Assembly (NCBI GenBank): GCA_021604585.1
Contig: BQJG01000067.1
Span: forward strand, 1-16,842
Origin: Hyphococcus sp.
GTDB lineage: Bacteria; Pseudomonadota; Alphaproteobacteria; Caulobacterales; Parvularculaceae
DNA length: 16,842 bases
Direction: 5' to 3'
In this document: positions 6,801-13,573 of the stretch, piece by piece
Position numbering within the stretch: position 1 is the stretch's first letter
Layout of the letters: each line of letters begins with the position of its first letter
Notes under the pieces: model-generated
Told to the model about the DNA's origin: nothing
The model's database searches: none
The model's input: the letters and a program-made list of their open reading frames with translations, nothing else
Program-made: the position numbers and the translations under genes

Positions 6801-8091
6801 CAATATCGCCGGATCCGTTGGCGCCGCCTTGGCCATTATTCGTAAAAGTGGAGTTGTCGATGGAAATCGACCCCAACCCGCTTGCCCCGGAACCGGAGCC
6901 AACGCCATGTGTTCCGTTGCTCGTAAACGCGCTGCCGCTGATCTCAAGGCTCGACAGCACCGCGCTGTTGGTGATGTGCAGCCCCACACCGCTGGCGCCG
7001 CCGATGTCAAAACCGCTCACGGAAACCGTTGCTGATCCGCCATTATCGATATCGCCGGTGACAGTGATTCCGTTAGCCCCGGTGGCGTTCAAAACAACAT
7101 CCGGAATCCCGTCGCCGCCAACATCTTCGCCTTCCAGCGTCAGGGCTTTGTCTATCGTCAGGCTTTCATTGTAGACGCCGTCCGCAACGAACACATGCCC
7201 GCCTTCAGGCGCTGCATCAATCGCATCCTGGATAGACATTCCATTGGCGACATAGAAGAAATTGTCGTTAGCGCCCGAGGTGAAAATCTCAGCGGTCGCC
7301 GCCGTAAGCGCGCCACTATCGAGCGCCGCTTTCGCATCCTCAATGGTCGCAAAAGTCCCGATGATCACCGAGCCCTCTTTAACTTGAACAGGATTTTCAT
7401 CTTCAGTCATCAGTCTCGCGGAATCGACCGCAATGCCGCCAGCCACGTCAATGTTTGTAAACCAGCCATAACGATTGCCGCCGAACTCGGTTGAGTATCC
7501 GTTTCCCGGATCGTTGAGAACTCTGTTGAAGATTGAAACATCATCTTCGCCTGTCACCGTCATCGACACAGCAAGCGTGTCGTCTCCCGCGTCGTAGAAT
7601 GTGTGTTCGAAAGTGTACCACCCCGCAGTTGTTACGGCGCCAAAATTCAAGGTGGTTTCGAGATCTTCTCTCGGATCGAAATTTGTATTGTTGCTGGCGC
7701 CGATCAGCAGATTGCCTGTCGAAGTGTCCTGCGTGACATGAAAGATGAAATCCTGCATGTGCGCGCCGGCCTGACTGTTCGCTGCGACAGAATAATCGAA
7801 CCCTTCGCCAGCGGCCCATGAGCCGGGGTCAAGGTAAATCTTGATCTGTGTCGTAACGCCTTGGTCATCGGAAAGACTCCGATATCCGTCAAAGCGAGTG
7901 AATGGCCCGGTTAACCCGCCAGCATCGTTGCTCTGTTCAAATATGGAATACGAACCGCCATCAGCCGCGGCAATACCGTTTGTCCCCGAAGGAACTTCAG
8001 TTGTAACCCCGGACCAGCCGTTTGTTTCATCAGAAAATCCCGCAGAATCGTCCTCAAATCCCTGCTCAAAACGAATATAAGTATTTGGCAT
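3808..8091 (-). CDS. Secreted RTX protein with lectin-like domain and two beta-helix domains
   Basis: A 1427-residue calcium-binding protein exported in one step by type I secretion; it has no N-terminal signal peptide. Domains: lectin/jelly-roll-like beta-sandwich at about 1-230; parallel beta-helix 1 at about 283-575, starting SIQDAIDAA; short RTX block at 581-640; RTX-associated domain at 640-700 (ALYQGNSAQYTISY...SIETLVFDG); beta-helix 2 at about 718-1070, starting TIQDAIDAA; 30 uninterrupted RTX nonapeptides at 1078-1347; and a C-terminal secretion domain at 1348-1427 ending DDFIFG. Beta-helix folds occur in polysaccharide lyases and epimerases (AlgE also pairs them with RTX), but I see no AlgE-type DPHE motif, so adhesin or matrix protein is as likely as enzyme. 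A strong ribosome site precedes the ATG. Exporter genes lie upstream on the same strand. A G9 tract lies in the repeats. Confidence 0.92.
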   Translation of the reverse strand: MPNTYIRFEQGFEDDSAGFSDETNGWSGVTTEVPSGTNGIAAADGGSYSIFEQSNDAGGLTGPFTRFDGYRSLSDDQGVTTQIKIYLDPGSWAAGEGFDYSVAANSQAGAHMQDFIFHVTQDTSTGNLLIGASNNTNFDPREDLETTLNFGAVTTAGWYTFEHTFYDAGDDTLAVSMTVTGEDDVSIFNRVLNDPGNGYSTEFGGNRYGWFTNIDVAGGIAVDSARLMTEDENPVQVKEGSVIIGTFATIEDAKAALDSGALTAATAEIFTSGANDNFFYVANGMSIQDAIDAAPEGGHVFVADGVYNESLTIDKALTLEGEDVGGDGIPDVVLNATGANGITVTGDIDNGGSATVSVSGFDIGGASGVGLHITNSAVLSSLEISGSAFTSNGTHGVGSGSGASGLGSISIDNSTFTNNGQGGANGSGDIVLFNFHGDASLTDLTITSTATEVTAVSARGDSAIQIAGFDPTTYDVSAPMGNVVIDNVTVDGWYHKPQFMIQGFTDFNGLSLSDVDLSGGTSWGDLLFIDPIGSSGVDGEGNPGYPGNFELTGGSSTLDLSGVTINSDSTDVLGVDSRIRGTDADDAITGTNGDDLLNDYAETGVDYGGDDYVSGLGGDDILIGGAGDDTLDGGSGDDTALYQGNSAQYTISYAVNSAGFATSFTAVSDSFAGDEDEGDDVLSSIETLVFDGDGKVLNLTQAVQLFDAANNLIATFDTIQDAIDAAIDGQTVRVGAGTFNETLTIDKEISVVGAGAGQTIIEGTLLDDLGVPNGTPLNDFFEANNPAYSASEGVNITADNASFSGFTVTGFSIAVEIATSDGVSVTDNEFVDNVTGMRKGTAQNVTNIEISNNTFSQGVHGMTIYAASDGSGAFDGVDMDGNSFSSLSEKGMYFEQISNATIDDNMFDDVGNFGRISPPFGGTQGEFGQAIDINLKYENYSNIVFNNTVITNSGYSNQDGAGSYGLFGAAIGVKTRDDAPSYSGAPASVTGAVVFNGGSIDGTSTAFRVGEPGKNNLGPDVQINGVSITNTAVSDVDNATAAVSGGVTAVVFDSAQVALDGSPSQAALDVTANKLANLVTGGSGNDIMFGDRGNDTLIGGDGDDWLSGWTSDDSLLGGAGNDTLDGGGRHDYLDGGDGADSLIGGVGDDEMIGGADNDTLDGGGGEDTITGGDGDDVVFGGVNNDDIDGGAGADTLDGGNRQDVITGGSGNDMIFGGAGDDNISGGLDNDTVDAGGGRDTITGEQGDDSLSGNAGDDLISGGDGADTIDGGNGKDSVSGGLGDDVISGGAGEDELVGNDGADTLSGGNRNDTLFGGEGDDLLDGGNHNDDLYGGGGADTLTGGNGDDTFFFVIGDDADVITDFTAGAGTQDAISIFGYGAFLDEFSEVIAAASDDGTDTTIALGGGDSIVLLGVTVSQLHADDFIFG
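4051..4860 (-). repeat. Thirty tandem RTX nonapeptides with a 108-bp super-repeat
   Basis: Residues 1078-1347 are 30 consecutive GGxGxDxUx-type nonapeptides with no break, from LVTGGSGND to TLTGGNGDD; they fold as a calcium-bound beta-roll outside the cell. Every fourth unit is of a TLDGG class (units 6, 10, 14, 18, 22, 26, 30: TLDGGGRHD, TLDGGGGED, TLDGGNRQD, TVDAGGGRD, TIDGGNGKD, TLSGGNRND, TLTGGNGDD) and is preceded by a unit ending AD or ND, giving a 36-residue, 108-bp higher-order period. Confidence 0.9.
4708..4716 (-). repeat. Nine-G homopolymer inside the RTX repeats
   Basis: On the coding (minus) strand three consecutive GGG codons (Gly1126-1128) form G9, written as C9 on the plus strand. 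Glycine codons elsewhere in this repeat block are mostly GGC, so the tract stands out. Loss or gain of one base would frameshift the protein before most of the repeats and the secretion signal. Confidence 0.85.
6172..6351 (-). repeat. Short, interrupted RTX block between the two beta-helices
   Basis: Residues 581-640 contain about five RTX-like nonapeptides (such as DDAITGTNGDD, DDILIGGAGDD and DTLDGGSGDD), interrupted by a non-repeat stretch around 597-607. They run into the RTX-associated domain that often follows such repeats. Confidence 0.8.
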
Positions 8092-8093
8092 GC

Positions 8094-8103
8094 CTCACCC
8101 CTA
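8094..8103 (-). promoter_or_regulatory. Strong ribosome binding site of the RTX gene
   Basis: On the minus strand AGGGGTGAGG precedes the ATG at 8091 by two bases, with the GGGGTG core at a more normal distance. It supports this start and suggests efficient translation. Confidence 0.65.
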
Positions 8104-8170
8104 AAATGCGCGCGCAATAAAATGCCGCGTTGTTTCAGTTGCGCTCAGGGCGTGCCACTAACTAGAGGTG

Positions 8171-8188
8171 TAGGCTGGTCCCAGCCTA
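8171..8188. promoter_or_regulatory. Palindromic element upstream of the RTX gene
   Basis: TAGGCTGG at 8171-8178 and CCAGCCTA at 8181-8188 form a perfect 8-bp inverted repeat with a two-base centre, 80-97 bases before the RTX start codon. The short centre suits a dimeric regulator site better than an RNA hairpin. An A8 run lies beside it at 8196-8203. Function is inferred from position only. Confidence 0.4.
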
Positions 8189-8453
8189 TCTTAGGAAAAA
8201 AAACAGAAGGCGGATTAATTTCGGTGCGGACAAACAAAGGTCAGCACTTATAGGAATTCAATCGCCGAACCTGTTCAAAATCTCAAAAAATCCCCACCCG
8301 ACTGCCCCAAACAGATTCTTCCGAACCCCCAAGCTCGTTAACCAACCTTTGCATGGAACTGATTGTGTGTAAAGTTTAATAAAACCGGCGTTGTCCTACA
8401 CATCTCCAGATACGAACACATTGATTTTAGTATAGTATTGAATAATCCCGATC

Positions 8454-8623
8454 GGCAGGAACGCCAGTACAGCATCGCGGAAGCCCGCGAAAAGAGGGAC
8501 GGCGACCAAGGCGCGATCCCGCTTTTCGGTGTCGGACTTGTGCGGTGCGATGGTCAAGGCATGCTTGATTTGATCAATCGTCGGGATCGACTTTTGGCGA
8601 GTGGCGCTGGCAATGCGGATAGG
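8454..8623 (-). pseudogene. Tyrosine recombinase (phage-type integrase) fragment
   Basis: On the minus strand an open stretch reads IRIASATRQKSIPTIDQIKH, then SDTEKRDRALVAV, then FRDAVLAF. This follows in order the inter-domain segment of tyrosine recombinases of the form PT-x-x-QI, DTE-x-x-RDRALVAF, and ARDGALASL, up to near the first catalytic Arg. After about 8454 the resemblance ends and the frame stops at 8396-8398. There is no start, no N-terminal domain and no HxxR...Y part, so it is a relic. The family match is from memory of such integrases in alphaproteobacteria; no search was run. Confidence 0.65.
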
Positions 8624-8700
8624 TCATGCAGCGTCCGCCGCAAAGTCCGATTATTCATGAGAGTGTTTAAGCCGCGCCCGCGTCCGCCCGCAAGCCCGCC

Positions 8701-10014
8701 CTATTTGTCGCGCAGCGCTTTGTCGCCAATCGACGACATCGGCTTGATGATATAGGCCAGCACCGACCGCTTGCCGTTGAGGATCGCCACCTCCGCCGCC
8801 ATGCCAGAATGAATCTTGAGGTCGCCCCGCTTGCTTTTAAGCGCTTCAGCGTCGGTCCGCACCGCGATGGTGTAAAACCGCTCGCCTGTCTTTTCGTCGG
8901 CGATGGCGTCGGGGCTGATGGTTTCAATCTTGCCGTCGAGCGATCCGTAGAGCGCGGAATCATAAGCCGTGATTGACACGCGCGCTTCCTGACCGATGCG
9001 GAGAAAGCCAATGTCGGAAGGCTTTACTTTCGCCTCAACAAGCAATGTGTCTTCGCTCGGCACCAGCTCGACAATTGTTTCGCCGGGCGCCACGGTGCCG
9101 CCAATTGTCGAGACCAGCACGCGATTGACGACGCCAGCAACCGGCGCTCGAACATCAGTGCGTGCGACCTTGTCCTGAAGGGCGGGAAGCTCGCCTTTCA
9201 GTTCCTCAAGTTCAGCCTTCGCTTTGTTGAGATCGTCAACAGCAGCGGCGGAGAAAGATTTTGCAATCCGTTCGATCTCACCTTCAGCTTCGCCAATTTC
9301 AAGCGCGATACGGCTGACGGCGATTTCCGCACGCTGCACATCGCCGCGCGCCGCCGCTTCGCGCTGACGCGCACGCAAGAGTTCAACCTTTGGCTCAATG
9401 CCGCGGCTGACGAGGCGCTGCATAATGGCGTATTCCTCCGCCGCCAGCGTGTAGGCTTCTTGCGCCGTTTCGAGAGAAACCTTCGCGTCGTCATGCGCTT
9501 TCTTTCGCTGATCGAGTTTCTTTTGCTCAATGCCGATGGAGGCGGCGAATTCCGCCTCACGAGCCGCATAGAGCTGGCGTTCATTTGCCGTAACGCGCGG
9601 CGCTGCTTTGACCAGCGCTTCGGGGAAGACGAGCGGCGTCAACGTGGCCTCTGCTTCAAGCCGCGCGATCTTCGCCGCCAGCGTATTGTACCCTTCCTGG
9701 CCTTGCGCAAAGGCGACATTCATTTGCGTCGGATCGAGTTTTACGAGGATGTCGCCGGCTGCAACCTGATCGCCGGCGGACACCAAAATCTCTTTCACAA
9801 TGCCGCCTTCAAAATATTGCAGCTCTTGCAGCTGGTTCGACGTCACCACCCAGCCTTGCCCGCGGGTGACACGGTCAAGCTTTGCAAGCGACGCCCATGT
9901 CAACGTCACCACCACCAGCGCAGAAATTATATAAAGCAAATATTGAGCCGCTTTCGCCGGCTCAATCGGCATTGCTTCATCAATATCGACTGTTGCAAGG
10001 TTCTGACTGCTCAT
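8701..10014 (-). CDS. HlyD-family type I secretion periplasmic adaptor
   Basis: A 437-residue membrane-fusion protein that bridges the inner-membrane ABC exporter and the TolC-like channel. A short cytoplasmic N-terminus is followed by one membrane span at about 25-46, the first half of the lipoyl-like barrel at about 66-95 (FEGGIVKEI...GD-V-AGD-L), a long helical hairpin at about 100-285 rich in Ala, Glu, Lys and Arg, the second lipoyl half (TDVRAPVAGVV at 286-296), a beta-barrel, and the conserved C-terminal GMAAEVAILNGKRSVLAYI region at 404-422. Length is usual for the family. It starts two bases after the stop of the ABC gene, so the two are co-translated. Its likely cargo is the RTX protein encoded next downstream on the same strand. 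Confidence 0.93.
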   Translation of the reverse strand: MSSQNLATVDIDEAMPIEPAKAAQYLLYIISALVVVTLTWASLAKLDRVTRGQGWVVTSNQLQELQYFEGGIVKEILVSAGDQVAAGDILVKLDPTQMNVAFAQGQEGYNTLAAKIARLEAEATLTPLVFPEALVKAAPRVTANERQLYAAREAEFAASIGIEQKKLDQRKKAHDDAKVSLETAQEAYTLAAEEYAIMQRLVSRGIEPKVELLRARQREAAARGDVQRAEIAVSRIALEIGEAEGEIERIAKSFSAAAVDDLNKAKAELEELKGELPALQDKVARTDVRAPVAGVVNRVLVSTIGGTVAPGETIVELVPSEDTLLVEAKVKPSDIGFLRIGQEARVSITAYDSALYGSLDGKIETISPDAIADEKTGERFYTIAVRTDAEALKSKRGDLKIHSGMAAEVAILNGKRSVLAYIIKPMSSIGDKALRDK

Positions 10015-10016
10015 CT

Positions 10017-11801
10017 CTATGCCGCCCTTGTGGCCGACACGAGTTTCGGTCCCGCTGCTGTGATGCGTTTGGTTTTAAGCTGGCTCGCGGTAGACATGGC
10101 GCGCATCACCGTGTCGCGCGATCCGTCAACAAGCACCCGGCCCTTATCAAGCACGATAATGCGATCAACAAGGCGGACCATAGACATGCGATGCGTAACG
10201 ATCAGCAATGTCTTTCCGCGCGTCGCCTGTCCAAGCCGGGCAATTAACGCCGCTTCCGCTTGCGCATCCAGAGCGCTGGAAGGCTCGTCCAGCAACAAGA
10301 TAGAAGGTTTCGGCGCCAATGCGCGGGCCAGTGCAATCGCCTGGCGTTGTCCGCCCGACAATCCCTCGCCGCGTTCGGCCAAGCGTTGATCATAACCGCC
10401 CGCCGTGGCGCCGACAAAATCATGAACGCCCGCGATTTTCGCCGCCGCCAGAATATCATCATCAGAAACATTCTCGAGGCCGAGTGCGATATTCTCGCGG
10501 ATGCTTCCGGAGAACAAACAGACATCCTGTAGGACGGCGCCGATATTGGAACGCAAATCCGCCGGACGAAGTTGCCGGATGTCTGTGTCATCCACCATTA
10601 CCGACCCTTCGGTCGGCTGATAGATGCCGGTGATCTGCCGGACGATCGTGCTTTTGCCTGAACCGTTCTTGCCAAGAATTGCAACGCGTTCCCCTGGCTC
10701 AATGGTGAAGGAAACTTCATCGAGCGCGCGATTTGTTTCGCCGCCATAGATGAAGCTGACTTCACGAAACTCAATCTTACCGCTTAATGCAGGACGCGCC
10801 AGATACTCGCGCGTATTGTCGGTCTCGCTCTGCGCCGTCATGAGGTCGTTGAGCGACTTATAAGAAGCAAAGGCGCCGTTGACGCGGCTGAGCAGTGACG
10901 CCACCTGCCCCAGCGGCCCCATGGCGCGGCCAGTGAGAATAACGCAGGCGATCAACGCGCCTGTGGTGATTTCATTGGCGCCAACCAGAAATACGCCGAT
11001 GACAACGACGCCAACCTGACTTGCCTGTTGCGCGAAGCCGGAGGCATTCACGGCGAACTGGTTGAGAAAGCGTCCTATCGCGGAGACTTTTGCGTGGCGC
11101 GCAACGCCGGAACGCCACCGCCCGCGCATCAATCCTTCGGCCTTGACGCTCTTGATCGTTTCAAGCCCACCCAGGGTTTCAATCAGCACCGCGTTCTTGT
11201 GGTGTCCTTCGGCCATGGCTTGCTGTGTGCGCTGCATGATCAAAGGCTGAATAATGACGCCCGAAGCAATCGCCAGCAACACGCCAATCAATGGGATGAG
11301 CGCAATTGGCCCGCCGATCAACGCAATGGTTGCGATGAACAGAAAAATGAATGGCAGATCGACAATGGCGACCAATGTGGCGGATGAAAAGAAATCTCGC
11401 AAATTCTCGAATTCTTTCACCAGCCCAGCGATAGCGCCTGTAGCGCTGCGGCGCGCATCCATGCGCATGGACATCAAATTATCGAAAACGCTGGCGCCCA
11501 CTGTCGCATCAAGGCGCTGTCCGGCGATATCAATAAAATAGCCTCGCAAGGACTTCAGCAGAAAGTCAAAAACATGGGCGATCGCAACGCCGATGGTAAG
11601 GGCAATCAGCGATTCAATCGCTTGATTTGGCAATACTTTGTCGTAGACCGTCATGATGAAAAATGACGAAACGAGACCCAGTAAATTGACGATGGCCGCC
11701 GCCAATATCGTCTGACCATAGATTTTGGCGTTGTCGCGCAAGGGCCCGTAGAGCCAATGGGTCGTCGGCGCCAGATCTTTGAGGAAACTGCTGTTGCTCA
11801 T
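10017..11801 (-). CDS. Type I secretion ABC transporter (permease-ATPase), LapB-like core, no C39-like domain
   Basis: A 594-residue fused exporter driving RTX export across the inner membrane. The transmembrane domain spans about 25-310 and includes TVYDKVLPNQ and LRGYFIDIAGQRLD, which resemble the LapB/T1SS-143 group. The nucleotide-binding domain has Walker A GKNGSGKST at 377-385, signature LSGGQ at 481-485, Walker B ILLLDE at 501-506 and the switch His at 537. LapB and HlyB relatives usually carry about 120-150 extra N-terminal residues (degenerate C39-like domain); here only about 14 precede the conserved HW at the start of the membrane domain. The start is firm because its ATG overlaps the tolC-like stop by four bases (ATGA). 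All ATPase motifs are intact. Confidence 0.93.
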   Translation of the reverse strand: MSNSSFLKDLAPTTHWLYGPLRDNAKIYGQTILAAAIVNLLGLVSSFFIMTVYDKVLPNQAIESLIALTIGVAIAHVFDFLLKSLRGYFIDIAGQRLDATVGASVFDNLMSMRMDARRSATGAIAGLVKEFENLRDFFSSATLVAIVDLPFIFLFIATIALIGGPIALIPLIGVLLAIASGVIIQPLIMQRTQQAMAEGHHKNAVLIETLGGLETIKSVKAEGLMRGRWRSGVARHAKVSAIGRFLNQFAVNASGFAQQASQVGVVVIGVFLVGANEITTGALIACVILTGRAMGPLGQVASLLSRVNGAFASYKSLNDLMTAQSETDNTREYLARPALSGKIEFREVSFIYGGETNRALDEVSFTIEPGERVAILGKNGSGKSTIVRQITGIYQPTEGSVMVDDTDIRQLRPADLRSNIGAVLQDVCLFSGSIRENIALGLENVSDDDILAAAKIAGVHDFVGATAGGYDQRLAERGEGLSGGQRQAIALARALAPKPSILLLDEPSSALDAQAEAALIARLGQATRGKTLLIVTHRMSMVRLVDRIIVLDKGRVLVDGSRDTVMRAMSTASQLKTKRITAAGPKLVSATRAA

Positions 11802-13321
11802 CGCGTCGCCTCAAAGATCGCGGCCTCATAATCTGTTTGAGGTGAAAACAATCGAAGCAGATCGCCCGTATGCTCCATCAGCGCATACCCCGCCATATCG
11901 CGGCCGGACAAAGCGATCACATAAGCGACGCCCGCTTCGAAATAGTCGTTCTCCGCTTGCAGCACGTCGATCAAATCGCCGCGGGAAAGTTTGTAGCGTT
12001 CAAGCACAAGATCGCGTGTGATATCATTTGCGATCAGCGAGTCGCCCAGCGCCGCAAGACGTTCATCCGCGCCTTCAAGCCGTTCAAACGCCATCGCTGC
12101 TTCCCGAGCGACATCCTGGCGGGTTTGTTCTTCGTTGAAATGCTCGCGCTTCGCCCGTGATCTCGCAATTGCTATGTCGGCCGCACGCGCGCCGCCGCCG
12201 AAAATATTATAATTGACAGTCAGGCCCGCACGCACATCGAAGTCATTATCCGTGTCGAAGACGTCATACTTTTGCGCATCGACAGACAGACGCACTTCGG
12301 GAAGGCGCGCGCTTCGGGCAGCTTTGAAATCAGCTTGGCGCGCTTCCGCGCGCGCTTCTGCAGCCGCAATCTCCGGATTGATTTCCAACGCCTCGGCGAC
12401 AATTTGATTGCGATCGCTGACGTTCGGCGCCGCCATAGCCGGTCTCGTCAAAACCCCGGGCGCTTCACCGAAAAATTCTTCATAGCGGATATCGGCGATG
12501 CGCTTGCTTTCGCGGATGTCGGCGAGCCGGGCACGCGCCGCCGCCAGACGTGCTTCTGCGCGCGTCACATCCGCCTTTGACCCGGCGCCCAAGCGTTCCC
12601 GCTCCTTGACGTCTGCGAGAATGGATTGCTGACGTTTGATAAAATCCTGACCGAAAGCGGTCAGCGCCTGATGCGCGGCGACATCGTGATAGGCCGTGAG
12701 TGCAGATGCGGCGAGATCGTTGATTCGCACTTCAAGCGTGTTTTTATATTCCTCATCGAGGGCGCGCGCGCTGCGAATTCTGTTGATCGCTGCGCCGCCG
12801 TCAAAGATCAGCTGAGAGGCTGATACGCCCGCGGTAAATTGCTCGCGCGGGCGAAGAGACTCAACGACATTGTCCGTTCCAGCGGCGAAATTTCGTGTAA
12901 GCGAATAATCGCCGCGCAGCTGTGTGGACAATTGCGGGTAAAGCGCAGATTTCGCCCGCCGGCGCATGGCCCCGGATTCGTCCATGTTCGATGCTTGCGC
13001 ATGATAGGACGGATGGCGGCCAATCGCGCGCTTGATCGCAGCGTTAAAATCAGCAGGAGAGTCGTGAGAAGACACAAGATACCCGGCCGCACCAAGCGCC
13101 TTGACGAGCTTGTCGCTCACGTCGGCCCTCTGGCGAACGGCCGGCGCAGATTTTTTGCTTTCTAAAGGCTCGACGGTGTCTTCCGGATACAGCGCCCCAT
13201 AGACCTTTGGCTGATCCAGCGCGGCATCCGTAACGGTGATTGCTGGTGAAGCGGCTTGGACGGACGAAAAAAAAGCGCATAGAGCGGCGCCAGAAAGAAG
13301 AATCGTCTGAAGCCTGATCAT
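11798..13321 (-). CDS. TolC-family outer-membrane channel of the type I secretion system
   Basis: A 507-residue outer-membrane efflux protein. The start at 13321 places a classic signal peptide first (MIRLQTILLSGAALCAFFSS, cleaved after VQA); an open frame extends upstream to a TTG at 13390, but that would bury the signal. About 85 residues of low-similarity spacer follow, then two long alpha-helical/beta-strand repeats typical of TolC (YPQLSTQLRG strand; helices rich in Ala, Arg and Glu; second repeat with LPEVRLSVDAQ and NYNIFGGG). It forms the trimeric channel that joins the HlyD-type adaptor. It is the first gene of the operon, and its stop overlaps the ABC start by four bases. Confidence 0.92.
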   Translation of the reverse strand: MIRLQTILLSGAALCAFFSSVQAASPAITVTDAALDQPKVYGALYPEDTVEPLESKKSAPAVRQRADVSDKLVKALGAAGYLVSSHDSPADFNAAIKRAIGRHPSYHAQASNMDESGAMRRRAKSALYPQLSTQLRGDYSLTRNFAAGTDNVVESLRPREQFTAGVSASQLIFDGGAAINRIRSARALDEEYKNTLEVRINDLAASALTAYHDVAAHQALTAFGQDFIKRQQSILADVKERERLGAGSKADVTRAEARLAAARARLADIRESKRIADIRYEEFFGEAPGVLTRPAMAAPNVSDRNQIVAEALEINPEIAAAEARAEARQADFKAARSARLPEVRLSVDAQKYDVFDTDNDFDVRAGLTVNYNIFGGGARAADIAIARSRAKREHFNEEQTRQDVAREAAMAFERLEGADERLAALGDSLIANDITRDLVLERYKLSRGDLIDVLQAENDYFEAGVAYVIALSGRDMAGYALMEHTGDLLRLFSPQTDYEAAIFEATR

Positions 13322-13573
13322 TACGCGCACCCGCTCTACATCACGACAATTGCTCCCCCGAAGACAGCAATCGCCATTAAGGTTAACCAAAACCTTATTA
13401 GAGCGAGATCACTGAAAAAGACTTAATCCAAGGGACGTTCTGCCCCTTCGATGCTAGGATTGGAAATGAAACTTTCTTAAAATTTCAGCGTGCAGGGTTT
13501 AATTAGTTTTTAGTAAAGTTTAACGGGGTTTTCTTTTAGGGGAGCCCGGCGCCAAGCTTCAATCTTCGCACGG
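13322..13573. promoter_or_regulatory. Region upstream of the secretion operon
   Basis: This 252-base gap should contain the promoter of the tolC-like/ABC/hlyD operon on the minus strand. It is AT-rich around 13470-13530 and includes the perfect palindrome GGTTAACC at 13381-13388 and a minus-strand TTAA, seven bases, TAAA pattern near 13510-13525. Both resemble CtrA half-sites or boxes with mismatches. No clear -35/-10 pair and no clear terminator for the flippase gene ending at 13574 were identified. Confidence 0.3.

Larger units (their letters stand above)
8092..8700. other. 609-base gap between adaptor and RTX genes
   Basis: Contains the RTX ribosome site, a perfect palindromic element at 8171-8188, an AT-rich stretch likely to hold the RTX promoter (TATAAG on the minus strand near 8250, but no well-spaced -35), and the recombinase relic at 8454-8623. 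Just after the adaptor stop (about 8671-8700) is a run of imperfect GCCCGC-type direct repeats with no terminator shape. A plus-strand open frame at 8363-8755 runs antisense through the relic and the adaptor end and is not called. Confidence 0.5.

Noticed and set aside
3808..8091. RTX protein as an AlgE-type mannuronan epimerase
   Set aside because: Beta-helix plus RTX fits, but no DPHE catalytic motif is visible in either helix and the module order differs.
8363..8755. Plus-strand 130-residue open frame
   Set aside because: It runs antisense through the integrase relic and into the end of the adaptor gene, with no ribosome site and no recognisable domain.
9460..10389. Plus-strand 309-residue open frame
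   Set aside because: Antisense across the adaptor and ABC genes, both of which are certain.
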